A stretch of 64,000 nucleotides of DNA from an uncultured Prevotella sp. (GCA_946415755.1 CAMKTS010000015.1:1-64000); one strand, 5' to 3'. Shown: positions 30,030-39,861, numbered from the stretch's first letter. A program made the numbers and translations. The notes: generated by a model from the sequence alone, not told the origin.

Positions 30030-30347
30030 ATGAAGAGATTTGCTTTTAAGATGCTGCTCCGTGCGGGCTGTGAGCAGGAGTACGAACGACGACATGCCGC
30101 CATCTGGCCCGAACTGGTGGAGATGATCAAGGCCCAGGGGGTGTCTAACTACAGTATTTTCTGGGATCGTGATACCAATATTCTCTTTGGCTATCAGGAG
30201 TGTTCAGGTGATGGCAATTCGCAGGATACCAGCCATGTAGACCCCATCACCCAGCGATGGTGGGACATGATGGCCGATTTGATGGATACCAATGCCGACC
30301 ACTCGCCTGTAACGATACCCCTTGTCGAGGTGTTCCATTTGGACTGA
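30030..30347 (+). CDS. rhaM: L-rhamnose mutarotase
   Basis: 105 aa; KRFAFKMLLRAGCEQEYERRHAAIWPELVEMIKAQGVSNYSIFWD. Confidence 0.9.
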   Translation: MKRFAFKMLLRAGCEQEYERRHAAIWPELVEMIKAQGVSNYSIFWDRDTNILFGYQECSGDGNSQDTSHVDPITQRWWDMMADLMDTNADHSPVTIPLVEVFHLD

Positions 30348-30413
30348 CCGTCTTTAAGTATTAATCTATTTTAAATCGTATTGAAAATAGATGACTATTC
30401 AAAAAGAATTTAT

Positions 30414-30421
30414 TAACTTTG
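30414..30421 (+). promoter_or_regulatory. -7 element TAACTTTG of kduI
   Basis: TAnnTTTG motif 36 bp upstream of the kduI ATG. Confidence 0.55.
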
Positions 30422-30456
30422 CAGATTAGAAACATACTAAGATAGATCAATACGAT

Positions 30457-31299
30457 ATGAAGACCCTTTATGAGATACGCTATGCGGCTCATCCAGAGGA
30501 TGCCAAAGGCTATGACACTCAGCGTTTGCGCCGTGACTTCTTAATAGAAACCCTATTCAGGGCCGATGAAGTGAACATGGTCTATTCCATGTACGACCGG
30601 ATGGTGGTGGGTGGTGCCATGCCTATAGCAGAGACTCTGTCCTTGGAGGCTATCGACCCGCTGAAGGCCACTTTCTTCACTACTCGCCGTGAAGTGGGCA
30701 TCTTCAATGTAGGTGGTGCCGGTAGCGTGAGAGTAGGGGATGAGATGTTCGACCTCGACTACAAGGAGGCATTATATATAGGTAAGGGTGACCGCGAGGT
30801 GGCTTTTATGTCAAAGAATGCTGCGCAGCCGGCCAAATTCTATTTCAACTCCACGACAGCACATGCCGTCTATCCCTGCCGCAAGGTGACCAAGCAGGAT
30901 GCCGTGGTGGCTCACATGGGTAGCCTCGACATGTCGAATGAACGTAACATCAACAAGATGTTGGTGAATCAGGTGTTGCCCACCTGTCAGCTGCAGATGG
31001 GTATGACGGAACTGGCGACGGGCAGTGTGTGGAATACCATGCCCGCACACGTTCACAGTCGTCGCATGGAGGCCTATTTTTATTTCGAATTACCTGAAGG
31101 ACAGGCTGCCTGCCATTTCATGGGCGAGCCACAGGAGACCCGTCACCTCTGGCTGCACAACGACCAGGCCGTGCTTTCACCAGAGTGGAGCATCCACAGC
31201 GCGGCTGCTACGCATAACTATACCTTCATCTGGGGAATGGGTGGCGAGAACCTCGACTACGGAGATCAAGACTTTTCTTTAATAACCGATTTAAAATAA
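30457..31299 (+). CDS. kduI: 5-dehydro-4-deoxy-D-glucuronate isomerase
   Basis: 280 aa; YEIRYAAHPEDAKGYDTQRLRRDFLIE...; WNTMPAHVHSRRMEAYFYF. Confidence 0.95.
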   Translation: MKTLYEIRYAAHPEDAKGYDTQRLRRDFLIETLFRADEVNMVYSMYDRMVVGGAMPIAETLSLEAIDPLKATFFTTRREVGIFNVGGAGSVRVGDEMFDLDYKEALYIGKGDREVAFMSKNAAQPAKFYFNSTTAHAVYPCRKVTKQDAVVAHMGSLDMSNERNINKMLVNQVLPTCQLQMGMTELATGSVWNTMPAHVHSRRMEAYFYFELPEGQAACHFMGEPQETRHLWLHNDQAVLSPEWSIHSAAATHNYTFIWGMGGENLDYGDQDFSLITDLK

Positions 31300-31309
31300 C
31301 AAACAAGTT

Positions 31310-32110
31310 ATGGCAAACATGTTTTCATTAGAGGGTAAGAATGCGTGGATTACCGGCGCTTCTTACGGCATTGGCTTCAACATTGCAAAGGCATTTGTGG
31401 GAGCAGGTATCAAAACCATTATTTTCAACGACATCAACGAGGCTGCCCTGGAGCGTGGCTTGGCCAACTACAAAGAGGCCGGTATCGAGAATGTGAAAGG
31501 CTACGTTTGTGACGTGACGAAGGAAGACGACGTGAAGGCACTTGTGGAGAAGATTCATGAGGAGGTTGGTCAGATTGACATTCTCGTGAACAATGCTGGC
31601 ATCATCAAGCGCATCCCCATGCACGAGATGAAGCGCGCCGAGTTCCAGCAGGTCATCGACATCGACCTCGTAGGTCCGTTTATCTGCTCATCGGCTGTGA
31701 TTCCTGAAATGATGGAGCGCAAGGAGGGTAAGATCATCAATATCTGTTCGATGATGTCGGAGCTGGGTCGTGAGACCGTATCGGCATATGCAGCTGCCAA
31801 GGGTGGTCTGAAGATGCTCACGCGCAACATCTGTTCAGAATATGGCGAGTATAATATCCAGTGTAACGGTATTGGCCCGGGCTACATTGCTACTCCGCAG
31901 ACTGCTCCATTGCGTGAGCGCCAGCCGGATGGCAGCCGTCATCCGTTCGACAGCTTTATCTGTGCCAAGACGCCTGCCGGTCGCTGGCTCAATCCTGAGG
32001 AGTTGGGTGGCCCCGCCGTATTCCTGGCCTCTCACGCTTCTGATGCCGTCAACGGTCACGTGCTCTATGTCGATGGAGGTATCCTGGCCTATATCGGTAA
32101 GCAGCCCTGA
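31310..32110 (+). CDS. kduD: SDR oxidoreductase, 2-deoxy-D-gluconate 3-dehydrogenase / gluconate 5-dehydrogenase type
   Basis: 266 aa; GKNAWITGASYGIGFNIAKAF, YAAAKGGLKML; adjacent to kduI. Confidence 0.85.
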   Translation: MANMFSLEGKNAWITGASYGIGFNIAKAFVGAGIKTIIFNDINEAALERGLANYKEAGIENVKGYVCDVTKEDDVKALVEKIHEEVGQIDILVNNAGIIKRIPMHEMKRAEFQQVIDIDLVGPFICSSAVIPEMMERKEGKIINICSMMSELGRETVSAYAAAKGGLKMLTRNICSEYGEYNIQCNGIGPGYIATPQTAPLRERQPDGSRHPFDSFICAKTPAGRWLNPEELGGPAVFLASHASDAVNGHVLYVDGGILAYIGKQP

Positions 32111-32132
32111 TTGTCGTGAACAACCATCAAAA

Positions 32133-32160
32133 AAAAGGCTTCCTACAAAGGAAGCCTTTT
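32133..32160. terminator. bidirectional intrinsic terminator between kduD and HU genes
   Basis: AAAAGGCTTCC-tacaaa-GGAAGCCTTTT. Confidence 0.85.
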
Positions 32161-32179
32161 CATTTTATTTTACAAAGCG

Positions 32180-32455
32180 TTACTTGTTTACAGCATCAGC
32201 GAGTTCTGCACCAGCCTTGAACTTGGCAACCTTCTTGGCAGCAATCTTAATCTTCTGCTTGGTAGCGGGGTTGATGCCTTCACGAGCGGGCTTCTCGGCA
32301 ATAGCGAATGTGCCGAAACCGACGAGCTGAATTTTGTCACCTGCTACGAGAGCATCCTTAATAGCTGCGATAGTGGCATCGAGAGCCTTCTTAGCGTCAA
32401 CCTTGGTAATGCCAGTACCTGCTGCAATCTTCTCAATTAATTCTGTTTTGTTCAT
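32180..32455 (-). CDS. HU family DNA-binding protein
   Basis: 91 aa; MNKTELIEKIAAGTGITKVDAKKALDATIAAIKDALVAGDKIQLVGFGTF. Confidence 0.95.
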   Translation of the reverse strand: MNKTELIEKIAAGTGITKVDAKKALDATIAAIKDALVAGDKIQLVGFGTFAIAEKPAREGINPATKQKIKIAAKKVAKFKAGAELADAVNK

Positions 32456-32714
32456 AATTTTGTTGTTTAAAAAGTTAATGATAATGTTTAAAGTCGTTTT
32501 TATGACGCAAATATAGGGGAAAGTTATCAGAAAACAAACAAAAATTCGAAAAAAATTACTTTTTTATCGAAAAAAAGTGTGTAAAGGCCCGTTTTTGTGC
32601 TTAAAAACAGATATTTTTCGTAATTTTGTGCGCGAAAAAGCAACAATAGGCTGAACAGCCATTGAAATCGCTCAACCGGTAAACGGTAAATTAGAAAACG
32701 GTAAATTACAAAAT

Positions 32715-33635
32715 ATGAACAACATGCCTCTTATGACCAAGAATCTGTTGGTGGTCAATTTCCTGGCTTACATGGCAACATGGGTGCTGGAGTTGCGCGG
32801 CATTGACCTGACGGCGATGTTGGGCCTCCATTTCTTCTTGGCCAGCGACTTCCATTTCTATCAGTTCTTCACCTATATGTTCCTCCACGGCAGTTTCATG
32901 CACATCTTTTTCAACATGTTTGCCCTCTGGATGTTTGGTAGTGTGATAGAGCGTGTGTGGGGACCAAAAAAATTCCTTTTTTATTACATTTGTTGCGGTA
33001 TCGGAGCGGGCCTGACACAGGAGATTGTGCAGTATGCCGACTATTCTATACAGGGTATTTCTGCCTATCAGTACGTGAATGCTGGCGGTGTGCAGATGAC
33101 CACCGATGCCTATGTCAACCTGTGGACTACCATCGGTGCGTCTGGTGCCGTCTATGGTATTCTGCTGGCCTTCGGAATGATATTCCCCAACGAACGGCTG
33201 TTCATTATCCCCTTCCCCTTCCCCATTAAGGCCAAGTGGCTCATCGTGGGCTATATCGCCATTGAGTTGTTCTCTGCCTTCCAGAGTTCGGGCGACGGAG
33301 TGGCCCACATGGCACATTTGGGCGGTATGCTCTTCGGTTTCCTGCTCATCCGCTACTGGCAGAAGCATCCCGATGCTTCGGGGCGTTTCGGACGAAGCCG
33401 GGGCATGGAGTTCTTCGATAGTTTGAAGCGTAGGTATGATGACCGCAGGCAGAACAATGGCATGCATGCTGGCTATGGTGCCAGCCGTCGCGAGACCGAT
33501 GAGGAGTATAATGCCCGCAAGCACCAGAACCAGGAAGAGATAGATGCCATCCTCGACAAGATTCGCAAGAGCGGATACGACAGTCTGACCAAGGAGGAGA
33601 AGCAGAAACTGTTTGACCAGAGCCGCAACCCGTGA
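32715..33635 (+). CDS. rhomboid family intramembrane serine protease
   Basis: FMHIFFNMFALWMFG; GASGAVYGILLAF; VAHMAHLGGMLFGF. Confidence 0.92.
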   Translation: MNNMPLMTKNLLVVNFLAYMATWVLELRGIDLTAMLGLHFFLASDFHFYQFFTYMFLHGSFMHIFFNMFALWMFGSVIERVWGPKKFLFYYICCGIGAGLTQEIVQYADYSIQGISAYQYVNAGGVQMTTDAYVNLWTTIGASGAVYGILLAFGMIFPNERLFIIPFPFPIKAKWLIVGYIAIELFSAFQSSGDGVAHMAHLGGMLFGFLLIRYWQKHPDASGRFGRSRGMEFFDSLKRRYDDRRQNNGMHAGYGASRRETDEEYNARKHQNQEEIDAILDKIRKSGYDSLTKEEKQKLFDQSRNP

Positions 33636-34726
33636 TTAAGCAACTCAAGAAAATTACTGTCCAGATGCTGGCTGGTGCCAATGTGGCTACCGTCATCGTA
33701 ATGTGTCTCGTGGGATTCAGCGACCGTGTCAATCCCGTCGACCATCCCCTGCTGTCGACGGTGGGTATGACGTTTCCTCTGTTCCTGCTTTTGAATATGT
33801 GCTTTCTCTTCTTCTGGATCATCTTTAAGTGGCGCATGGCATGGATTCCCATCTTGGGGTTCCTGTGCGCATACGTACCTATTAGTATTTATATGCCGCT
33901 CAACCTCAGACAGGACGTGCCCGACGGTGCCATCAAGCTCATTTCTTATAACGTCTGTTCATACGGTGGCAACTACAAATATGAGAATGGCTTTGAGGTG
34001 GTGCGCGACTATCTGATGGAGCAACAGCCCGACATCGCCTGTCTGCAGGAGGATGTGGACTCCTGGCGGCGCAACGTTTTCAAGGAGTATGAGAAGTGTT
34101 TTGCCAACAACGACACGCTGGTACTCTCAAAGACGGCTGCGAGTTTTAATGCCCTCGGCATCCATACACGCTTTCCCATACTGAAGCGGGAACGCATCGA
34201 CTATCAATCGTCGGCCAATGGTAGTGTGGCTTGGTGGCTGAAGGTGGAGGATGATACGCTGATTGTCATCAACAACCACTTTGAGAGCTGCCACCTTAAC
34301 AGCGATGACCGTCGCCAGTACCGCCAGATACTAAAGGGGGAGATGAACCGTGATTCGGTGCCCGCAGAGTCGCGGATGTTGCTTATCAAGCTAGCCGAGG
34401 CTAATGCCAAGCGGGCCACGGAGATAGATGCTGTGCGTAGCTATGTGCAAGAGCACAGCCACTATCCCATCATCGTTTGTGGCGACTTCAATGACTCGCC
34501 CATTTCCTATTCGCGCCATGCAATGGCGCAGGATCTCACCGATTGCTTCGTCACAAGTGGAAGGGGTATCGGTTTGTCATATAATCAGAAAGCTTTTCTC
34601 TTCAGGATTGACCATGTTTTCTGCTCCTCACAAATCACCCCTTACAATTGTAGGGTAAGTGCAGAAATTGACGCAAGTGACCATTATCCGGTCGTTTGTT
34701 GGCTGAAAATTGATGGAAAACCTTGA
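33632..34726 (+). CDS. endonuclease/exonuclease/phosphatase family protein with N-terminal TM segments
   Basis: ISYNVCSYG...DIACLQEDV...VVCGDFNDSPISYSRH...RIDHVFCS...DHYPVV. Confidence 0.9.
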   Translation: MIKQLKKITVQMLAGANVATVIVMCLVGFSDRVNPVDHPLLSTVGMTFPLFLLLNMCFLFFWIIFKWRMAWIPILGFLCAYVPISIYMPLNLRQDVPDGAIKLISYNVCSYGGNYKYENGFEVVRDYLMEQQPDIACLQEDVDSWRRNVFKEYEKCFANNDTLVLSKTAASFNALGIHTRFPILKRERIDYQSSANGSVAWWLKVEDDTLIVINNHFESCHLNSDDRRQYRQILKGEMNRDSVPAESRMLLIKLAEANAKRATEIDAVRSYVQEHSHYPIIVCGDFNDSPISYSRHAMAQDLTDCFVTSGRGIGLSYNQKAFLFRIDHVFCSSQITPYNCRVSAEIDASDHYPVVCWLKIDGKP

Positions 34727-34775
34727 AAAAATGCGGAAAATCTCTGATAAATTTCGTTGAGTGGAGAAAAATGCG

Positions 34776-34783
34776 TATATTTG
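34776..34783 (+). promoter_or_regulatory. -7 element TATATTTG of secDF
   Basis: TAnnTTTG upstream of secDF. Confidence 0.5.
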
Positions 34784-34830
34784 CAGGCTAAAAATGCGAA
34801 ATCATAAATTAAAGTAACAAAATAATCAAA

Positions 34831-37800
34831 ATGCAAAACAAAGGAATTGTAAAATTTATCGCAATCGTTCTGATTCTCGTTTGCTGCTTCTATCTTTCCT
34901 TCTCGTTCGTGACCAAGCACTACGAAAGTAAGGCTGCCGCCATGGGCGAAGAGGCCGGTCAGGAGTACCTCGACTCTATCATGAACGAGAAAGTGTACTG
35001 CGGAATCTACTCATTCAAGCAGTGTCGCGAAATGGAGATTGGCCTTGGTCTTGACCTGAAAGGCGGTATGAACGTGATTCTTGAGGTGTCGGTACCCGAT
35101 GTGATCGATGTGCTGGCCGACCACAAGACGGATGCAGCCTATAAGAAGTCGATGGAAGAGGCTAAGAAAGAAGAAGAGACCAGCCAGAGCGATTTTATCT
35201 CGCTGTTCATCAAGTATTGGAAACAGAACTCTAACGGTCGTCCCCTGGCTGCCGTCTTTGCCACTCAGCAGATGAAGGGCAAGGTAAGCACCCAGTCTAC
35301 CGATTCAGAGGTGGAGAGCGCCCTGCGCGCCGAGGTGCAGTCGGCCGTTGACAACTCGTTCAATGTGGTTCGTAACCGTATCGACAAGTTTGGTGTCGTA
35401 CAGCCCAACATCCAGAAGCTGGAGGGGCAGAGCGGCCGTATCATGGTCGAGATGCCTGGTATCAAGGAGCCTGAACGTGTGCGTAAGCTGTTGCAGGGAA
35501 GTGCTAACCTGGAATTCTGGGAGACCTACAATTCACAGGAAATATATCCCTTCTTGGGTCAGTTGAACCAGAAGTATGCCATTACCGGCGGTGAGGCTGA
35601 AGAGCCTGCTGCTGAGAATGCCGAGGCTACTGAGAATGCTGAGGAGAAGACCGACAGTGTTGCTGCAGCTCCTGCCACAACTGACCTGGCTGCCAAGCTG
35701 GCTGCGGGCAAGAAGGATGACAAGGGAGCCGGCGCAAAGGCTATTGCCGCTGCCAAGAAGCAAAACCCGCTGTTCTCCATCTTCCAGCCCGTACCTCAGG
35801 GATTGTCTATCGTTGGTTATGCCAACGCTCGCGATACCGCAGAAGTCAACAAGATTATCTATTCTGATGTTGCCCGTCAGGTGCTGCCTGCTGAGTGCAA
35901 GCTGCGCTGGGGTGCTCAGCCAGAGGACTTCGGAGGTGAGAATACTAGAGGTGATATCTATGCCTTGTATGCCCTGAAGGTGACAGAGCCTAACGGACGT
36001 GCTCCGCTGGAGGGTGATGTGATTACCAATGCCAAGGACGAGTTCGACCAGATGGGACATCCTTCTGTATCGATGCAGATGAACTCTGACGGTGCCCGTC
36101 GCTGGAGCCAGATTACCAAGCAGAACATCGGCCGTGGCGTAGCCATCGTGCTCGACGATGCTGTATATAGCTCGCCTCGTATCCTCACACAGATTGACGG
36201 TGGTAACTCACAGATTACGGGTAACTTCACCATTGAGACTACTAAGGACTTGGCCAACACACTGAACTCTGGTAAGATGCCGGCTCCCACCCGTATTGTA
36301 CAGGAAGAGGTGGTGGGTCCCTCACTTGGTGCTCAGTCTATTCGTCAGGGTGTGATCTCGTTCATCGTGGCTTTCGTGCTGCTGATGGTCTACATGATTA
36401 TGCTGTATGGCTGGATCCCAGGTATCCTCGCTGATATCGCACTGCTGTTTAACCTCTTCTTCACACTGGGTATTCTGACATCGTTCCAGGCAGCACTGAC
36501 CATGCCGGGTATTGCCGGTATCGTGCTGACGCTGGGTACTGCCGTGGATGCTAACGTGCTGATTTACGAGCGTATCAAGGAAGAGTTGAAGCGTGGCCTC
36601 TCGCTAAAGGAAGCCCTCAACAAGGGTTACTCCAATGCCTTCTCGGCCATCTTCGACTCGAACGTCACGTCTCTGATTACCGGTTTCATCCTGCTGTTCT
36701 TCGGTACAGGTCCTGTCAAGGGTTTCGCTACCACTTGGATTATCGGTATCTTCTGCTCGTTCTTCACCGCAGTGTTCCTGACCCGTCTGGTTTATGAGAA
36801 TCGCCTGAAGAAGGATAAGTGGCTTGGTCTCACCTTCGTGACAGCTTATTCGAAGAACCTCATGCAGAATGCCAAGTACAACTTCATGGGTATGTACAAG
36901 AAGAGCTTTATCATCTGGGGTGCTGCTGCCGTGCTGTTCTGTGTGTCGTTCGCCGTTCGCGGACTCAGCCAGAGCATCGACTTCACCGGTGGTCGCAACT
37001 ATGTGGTGACCCTCGATAAGGAAACCCCCGTTGAGCAGGTGCGTCAGGCACTGGCCGGTGCTTTCGTCAATACCGTCGGTGAGAATGCCGGCAAGGAAGC
37101 AAACACCAGCGTTATCGCCCTTGGTACCGATGGCAAGACCATCCGTGTCAGCACCAACTGGGATATCGAATCGAACAATCCGAATGTTGACGACGAGGCA
37201 GAGACTATTCTGTACAACGCTTTGAAGAAGGGTAGTTTCGTCAGCCAGGCAAAGGTCGAGGACTTCAAGAATCCTGACGTCCGCGAGGGTGGTTCTATCA
37301 TCAGCTCGGCCAAGGTAGGTCCTGCTGTTGCTAAGGACATCACTTACGGTGCTATCGTCAGCGTTATTATTGCCCTTATCGCCATCTTCCTCTACATCCT
37401 CATCCGCTTCCGCAACGTGGCATACTCTACGGGTGCCACCATTGCGCTGGCTCTTGATGCATTGGTGGTGATAGGCTTCTACAGCGTACTGTGGGGCTGG
37501 GTTCCCATGTCGCTGGAGATTGATCAGGTGTTCATCGGTGCTATCCTGACGGTGATCGGTTACTCTATCAATGATAAGGTGGTGGTGTTCGACCGTATCC
37601 GTGAGAACTTCCAGCTCTATGGCAAGCGCGACCGTCAGACGCTGTTCAACGACTCGCTGAACCAGACGCTGGCCCGTACCATCAACACCTCTGTGACGAC
37701 CCTGATTGTGCTGCTCTGTATCTTCATCCTCGGTGGTGACTCCATCCGCAGCTTCTCGTTCGCCATGATTCTCGGTGTGATTATCGGTACCCTTTCGTCG

Positions 37801-37881
37801 CTGTTCATCGCTGCTCCCGTGGCCTTCCTCGTTATGGGTCGCACCATCCGCGAGACAGACTCCGACGTAGTCAACGCATAA
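34831..37881 (+). CDS. secDF: protein translocase SecDF fusion
   Basis: 1016 aa; LGLDLKGGMNVILEVSVPDV; GTAVDANVLIYERIKEEL; SINDKVVVFDRIREN. Confidence 0.95.
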   Translation: MQNKGIVKFIAIVLILVCCFYLSFSFVTKHYESKAAAMGEEAGQEYLDSIMNEKVYCGIYSFKQCREMEIGLGLDLKGGMNVILEVSVPDVIDVLADHKTDAAYKKSMEEAKKEEETSQSDFISLFIKYWKQNSNGRPLAAVFATQQMKGKVSTQSTDSEVESALRAEVQSAVDNSFNVVRNRIDKFGVVQPNIQKLEGQSGRIMVEMPGIKEPERVRKLLQGSANLEFWETYNSQEIYPFLGQLNQKYAITGGEAEEPAAENAEATENAEEKTDSVAAAPATTDLAAKLAAGKKDDKGAGAKAIAAAKKQNPLFSIFQPVPQGLSIVGYANARDTAEVNKIIYSDVARQVLPAECKLRWGAQPEDFGGENTRGDIYALYALKVTEPNGRAPLEGDVITNAKDEFDQMGHPSVSMQMNSDGARRWSQITKQNIGRGVAIVLDDAVYSSPRILTQIDGGNSQITGNFTIETTKDLANTLNSGKMPAPTRIVQEEVVGPSLGAQSIRQGVISFIVAFVLLMVYMIMLYGWIPGILADIALLFNLFFTLGILTSFQAALTMPGIAGIVLTLGTAVDANVLIYERIKEELKRGLSLKEALNKGYSNAFSAIFDSNVTSLITGFILLFFGTGPVKGFATTWIIGIFCSFFTAVFLTRLVYENRLKKDKWLGLTFVTAYSKNLMQNAKYNFMGMYKKSFIIWGAAAVLFCVSFAVRGLSQSIDFTGGRNYVVTLDKETPVEQVRQALAGAFVNTVGENAGKEANTSVIALGTDGKTIRVSTNWDIESNNPNVDDEAETILYNALKKGSFVSQAKVEDFKNPDVREGGSIISSAKVGPAVAKDITYGAIVSVIIALIAIFLYILIRFRNVAYSTGATIALALDALVVIGFYSVLWGWVPMSLEIDQVFIGAILTVIGYSINDKVVVFDRIRENFQLYGKRDRQTLFNDSLNQTLARTINTSVTTLIVLLCIFILGGDSIRSFSFAMILGVIIGTLSSLFIAAPVAFLVMGRTIRETDSDVVNA

Positions 37882-37902
37882 GGTTTACACCATATTATAT
37901 AT

Positions 37903-37937
37903 AAGCAGCCCGCTTCCGTTCAAGAAGCGGGCTGCTT
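37903..37937 (+). terminator. intrinsic terminator of secDF
   Basis: AAGCAGCCCGCTTC-cgttcaa-GAAGCGGGCTGCTT. Confidence 0.88.
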
Positions 37938-37947
37938 AGTTGTTTTA

Positions 37948-37998
37948 TAGATACACTAGATTTCCTGGAATATCTAGATATACTAGTAGAGATACTAG
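37948..37998. repeat. CTAG-containing 12-bp repeats
   Basis: TAGATACACTAG (37948), TAGATATACTAG (37975), TAGAGATACTAG (37987); the last overlaps the MaoC stop codon. Confidence 0.85.
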
Positions 37999-38459
37999 TT
38001 GAAATAATAGAGGAAGGCGGCGATGCCCTCAAGTGCGGGCTTGCGCTGTCCTTCTATCTCGATGACGAACTTGATTTCGGCCTTACAGATTCCACGCAGG
38101 TTCTGGATGTTGTGTAGCGTGGTAACCAGGCGCACACGGCTACCGGTGATAACGGGCTGGCCGAAGCGCATGTCGTTCATGCCATAGTTGACGAGCATCT
38201 TGATATTGTTTACCTCTATAATCTGGTCCCACATGTAGGGGAGCAACGAGAGCGTCAGGTAGCCGTGGGCGATGGTGCTCTTATACGGACTCTCCTCCTT
38301 GGCGCGCGCTACATCGACGTGTATCCACTGGTGGTCGAGCGTGGCATCTGCAAACAGATTGATGCGCTCCTGGTCTACCTGCAGCCACTCCGATTTTCCC
38401 AACTCTTCGCCCAGGTGGGCGGCAAACTCATCGTATGAGTTAATGACTAATTTTCCCAT
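37995..38459 (-). CDS. MaoC family dehydratase
   Basis: 154 aa; DHQWIHVDVARAKEESPYKSTIAHGYLTLSLLP. Confidence 0.92.
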   Translation of the reverse strand: MGKLVINSYDEFAAHLGEELGKSEWLQVDQERINLFADATLDHQWIHVDVARAKEESPYKSTIAHGYLTLSLLPYMWDQIIEVNNIKMLVNYGMNDMRFGQPVITGSRVRLVTTLHNIQNLRGICKAEIKFVIEIEGQRKPALEGIAAFLYYFN

Positions 38460-38529
38460 GATTTACTGTTTTTTTTCTTGTTTTGATGATTTTATGTTGC
38501 AAAGTTAGTCATTTTTCCCGAAAAATAAC

Positions 38530-38537
38530 TAACTTTG
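38530..38537 (+). promoter_or_regulatory. -7 element TAACTTTG of tRNA-Arg
   Basis: TAnnTTTG. Confidence 0.55.
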
Positions 38538-38552
38538 CAGTCGAAAAGCGTT

Positions 38553-38627
38553 GCCCTGATAGTTAAATGGATATAACAAGGCTCTCCTAAAGCTTAGTTC
38601 CGAGTTCGATTCTCGGTCGGGGTACCA
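38553..38627 (+). tRNA. tRNA-Arg (CCT), CCA encoded
   Basis: Acceptor GCCCTGA/TCGGGGT, anticodon loop CTCCTAA, T-arm CCGAG TTCGATT CTCGG, then ACCA. Confidence 0.9.
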
Positions 38628-38637
38628 GGAAAATCTT

Positions 38638-38661
38638 CGGCTTTAGTTCTTGGTAAAGCCG
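38638..38661. terminator. hairpin overlapping the comF 3' end
   Basis: CGGCTTTA...TAAAGCCG stem between convergent tRNA-Arg and comF. Confidence 0.45.
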
Positions 38662-39335
38662 AGTGTAAGGACACTGATGCGGATGCCTTCAACATGTTTG
38701 AGGGCATCCGCACATGCTATCAGGGTGGCACCAGTGGTGCATACGTCGTCGATGAGTAGTACGTGGCGGTTTTTCAGCAGCTTGTCATCGGCCAGGTGAA
38801 ACATGTCGGCTACATTCTCTCTTCGTTCATAGCGGCTGAGTGCCGTCTGACTGTGTCGGAAATGCCTGCGCTTCAGTGCGTGGGTGACGATGGGCAGGTG
38901 GGTGATGTCACTGATACCACGTGCTATATGTTCACTCTGGTTATAGCCGCGCTGTCGCTTTCGTTTGCGAGAGAGTGGAACGGGCAGCAGGATGTCGATG
39001 CCGTCGAAGTAGGCGGCCAACTGCATATCGTTGGCCATGATGCGCCCCATATCCTCGCCGATGTCTGGGCGGTCGTTGTATTTCAGCTGATAGATGATCC
39101 GTGCAACCTCACTATGCGACTCGTAGAAGAAGAGGGCTGCAGCGCGTTCCACGGGTGTGAGATGCCAAAAGAGCTGTGCCATCGGGTTGTCGGTGGGTGT
39201 AAACTGGTAGGTGGTGCGCGGCAGATGCAGCAGACAGGGTGAGCAGAGCGTGCGCTCTGAGGGTGCCAGCCGTTGCCCGCAGATTTCACATTGGCGCGGC
39301 GAGATGAAGTCGAGGAGTTTAGTCCACCAGCTCAT
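38643..39335 (-). CDS. ComF family phosphoribosyltransferase-like protein
   Basis: CEICGQRLAPSERTLCSPC zinc finger; LPVPLSRKRKRQRGYNQSEHIARGIS; HVLLIDDVCTTGATLIACADAL. Confidence 0.93.
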   Translation of the reverse strand: MSWWTKLLDFISPRQCEICGQRLAPSERTLCSPCLLHLPRTTYQFTPTDNPMAQLFWHLTPVERAAALFFYESHSEVARIIYQLKYNDRPDIGEDMGRIMANDMQLAAYFDGIDILLPVPLSRKRKRQRGYNQSEHIARGISDITHLPIVTHALKRRHFRHSQTALSRYERRENVADMFHLADDKLLKNRHVLLIDDVCTTGATLIACADALKHVEGIRISVLTLGFTKN

Positions 39336-39346
39336 AGGATTTAGGG

Positions 39347-39844
39347 TTATTCCGGATGTTCCGGATGTTCTGGATCTTCCGGATTATCCGAATCTTCTAT
39401 ATTTAAGCACTGTCGGATGATGTCGAATGTGAAGCCGCGATTTAAGGCGAAGCGCATGAGTTTCTGGTTCCGTTCGTAGTCGGAAGCGGCCTTGACGGTC
39501 TTGCGTTTCTGGTGTAGCAGTGGGCGCAGCACGTTGAGGTATTCCTCATCGTCCACCTCGTTGAGCACCCGCTGTCGGATGTCATCGTCAATGCGTTTCT
39601 GCCACAGTGCCTGCTCCACCTTCCGGCGGCCCCATTTGTTGTAGCGCACCTTATCCTTGACGAAGGCACGGGCATAGCGCTCGTCATCGATATAACGCTC
39701 GCTGACCAGCCGCTGCATGATGCGTGCCTGGGCTTCGTCGGACAGTTCCCAGCGGCGCATCTTCTCCGTCATCTCATACTGGCAGTGCTCTCCCTGTGCA
39801 CAGAGGGCAGCCAGCGTGAGGTAGGCATCGTTTTCAGTTTTCAT
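39347..39844 (-). CDS. recX: RecX family regulatory protein
   Basis: 165 aa; MQRLVSERYIDDERYARAFVKDKVRYNKWGRRKVEQALWQKRID; repeat-encoded C-terminal tail. Confidence 0.85.
   Translation of the reverse strand: MKTENDAYLTLAALCAQGEHCQYEMTEKMRRWELSDEAQARIMQRLVSERYIDDERYARAFVKDKVRYNKWGRRKVEQALWQKRIDDDIRQRVLNEVDDEEYLNVLRPLLHQKRKTVKAASDYERNQKLMRFALNRGFTFDIIRQCLNIEDSDNPEDPEHPEHPE
39350..39394. repeat. 9-bp tandem repeat TTCCGGATG, about 5 units, encoding the RecX tail
   Basis: ttccggatg ttccggatg ttctggatc ttccggatt atccgaatc. Confidence 0.9.
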
Positions 39845-39861
39845 TTTCTTACTTTTCTTTG

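Noticed and set aside
35580-35770. Ala/Glu/Lys-rich insertion in SecDF as an anomaly
   Set aside because: Low-complexity periplasmic linker; such insertions are unremarkable and frame is intact.
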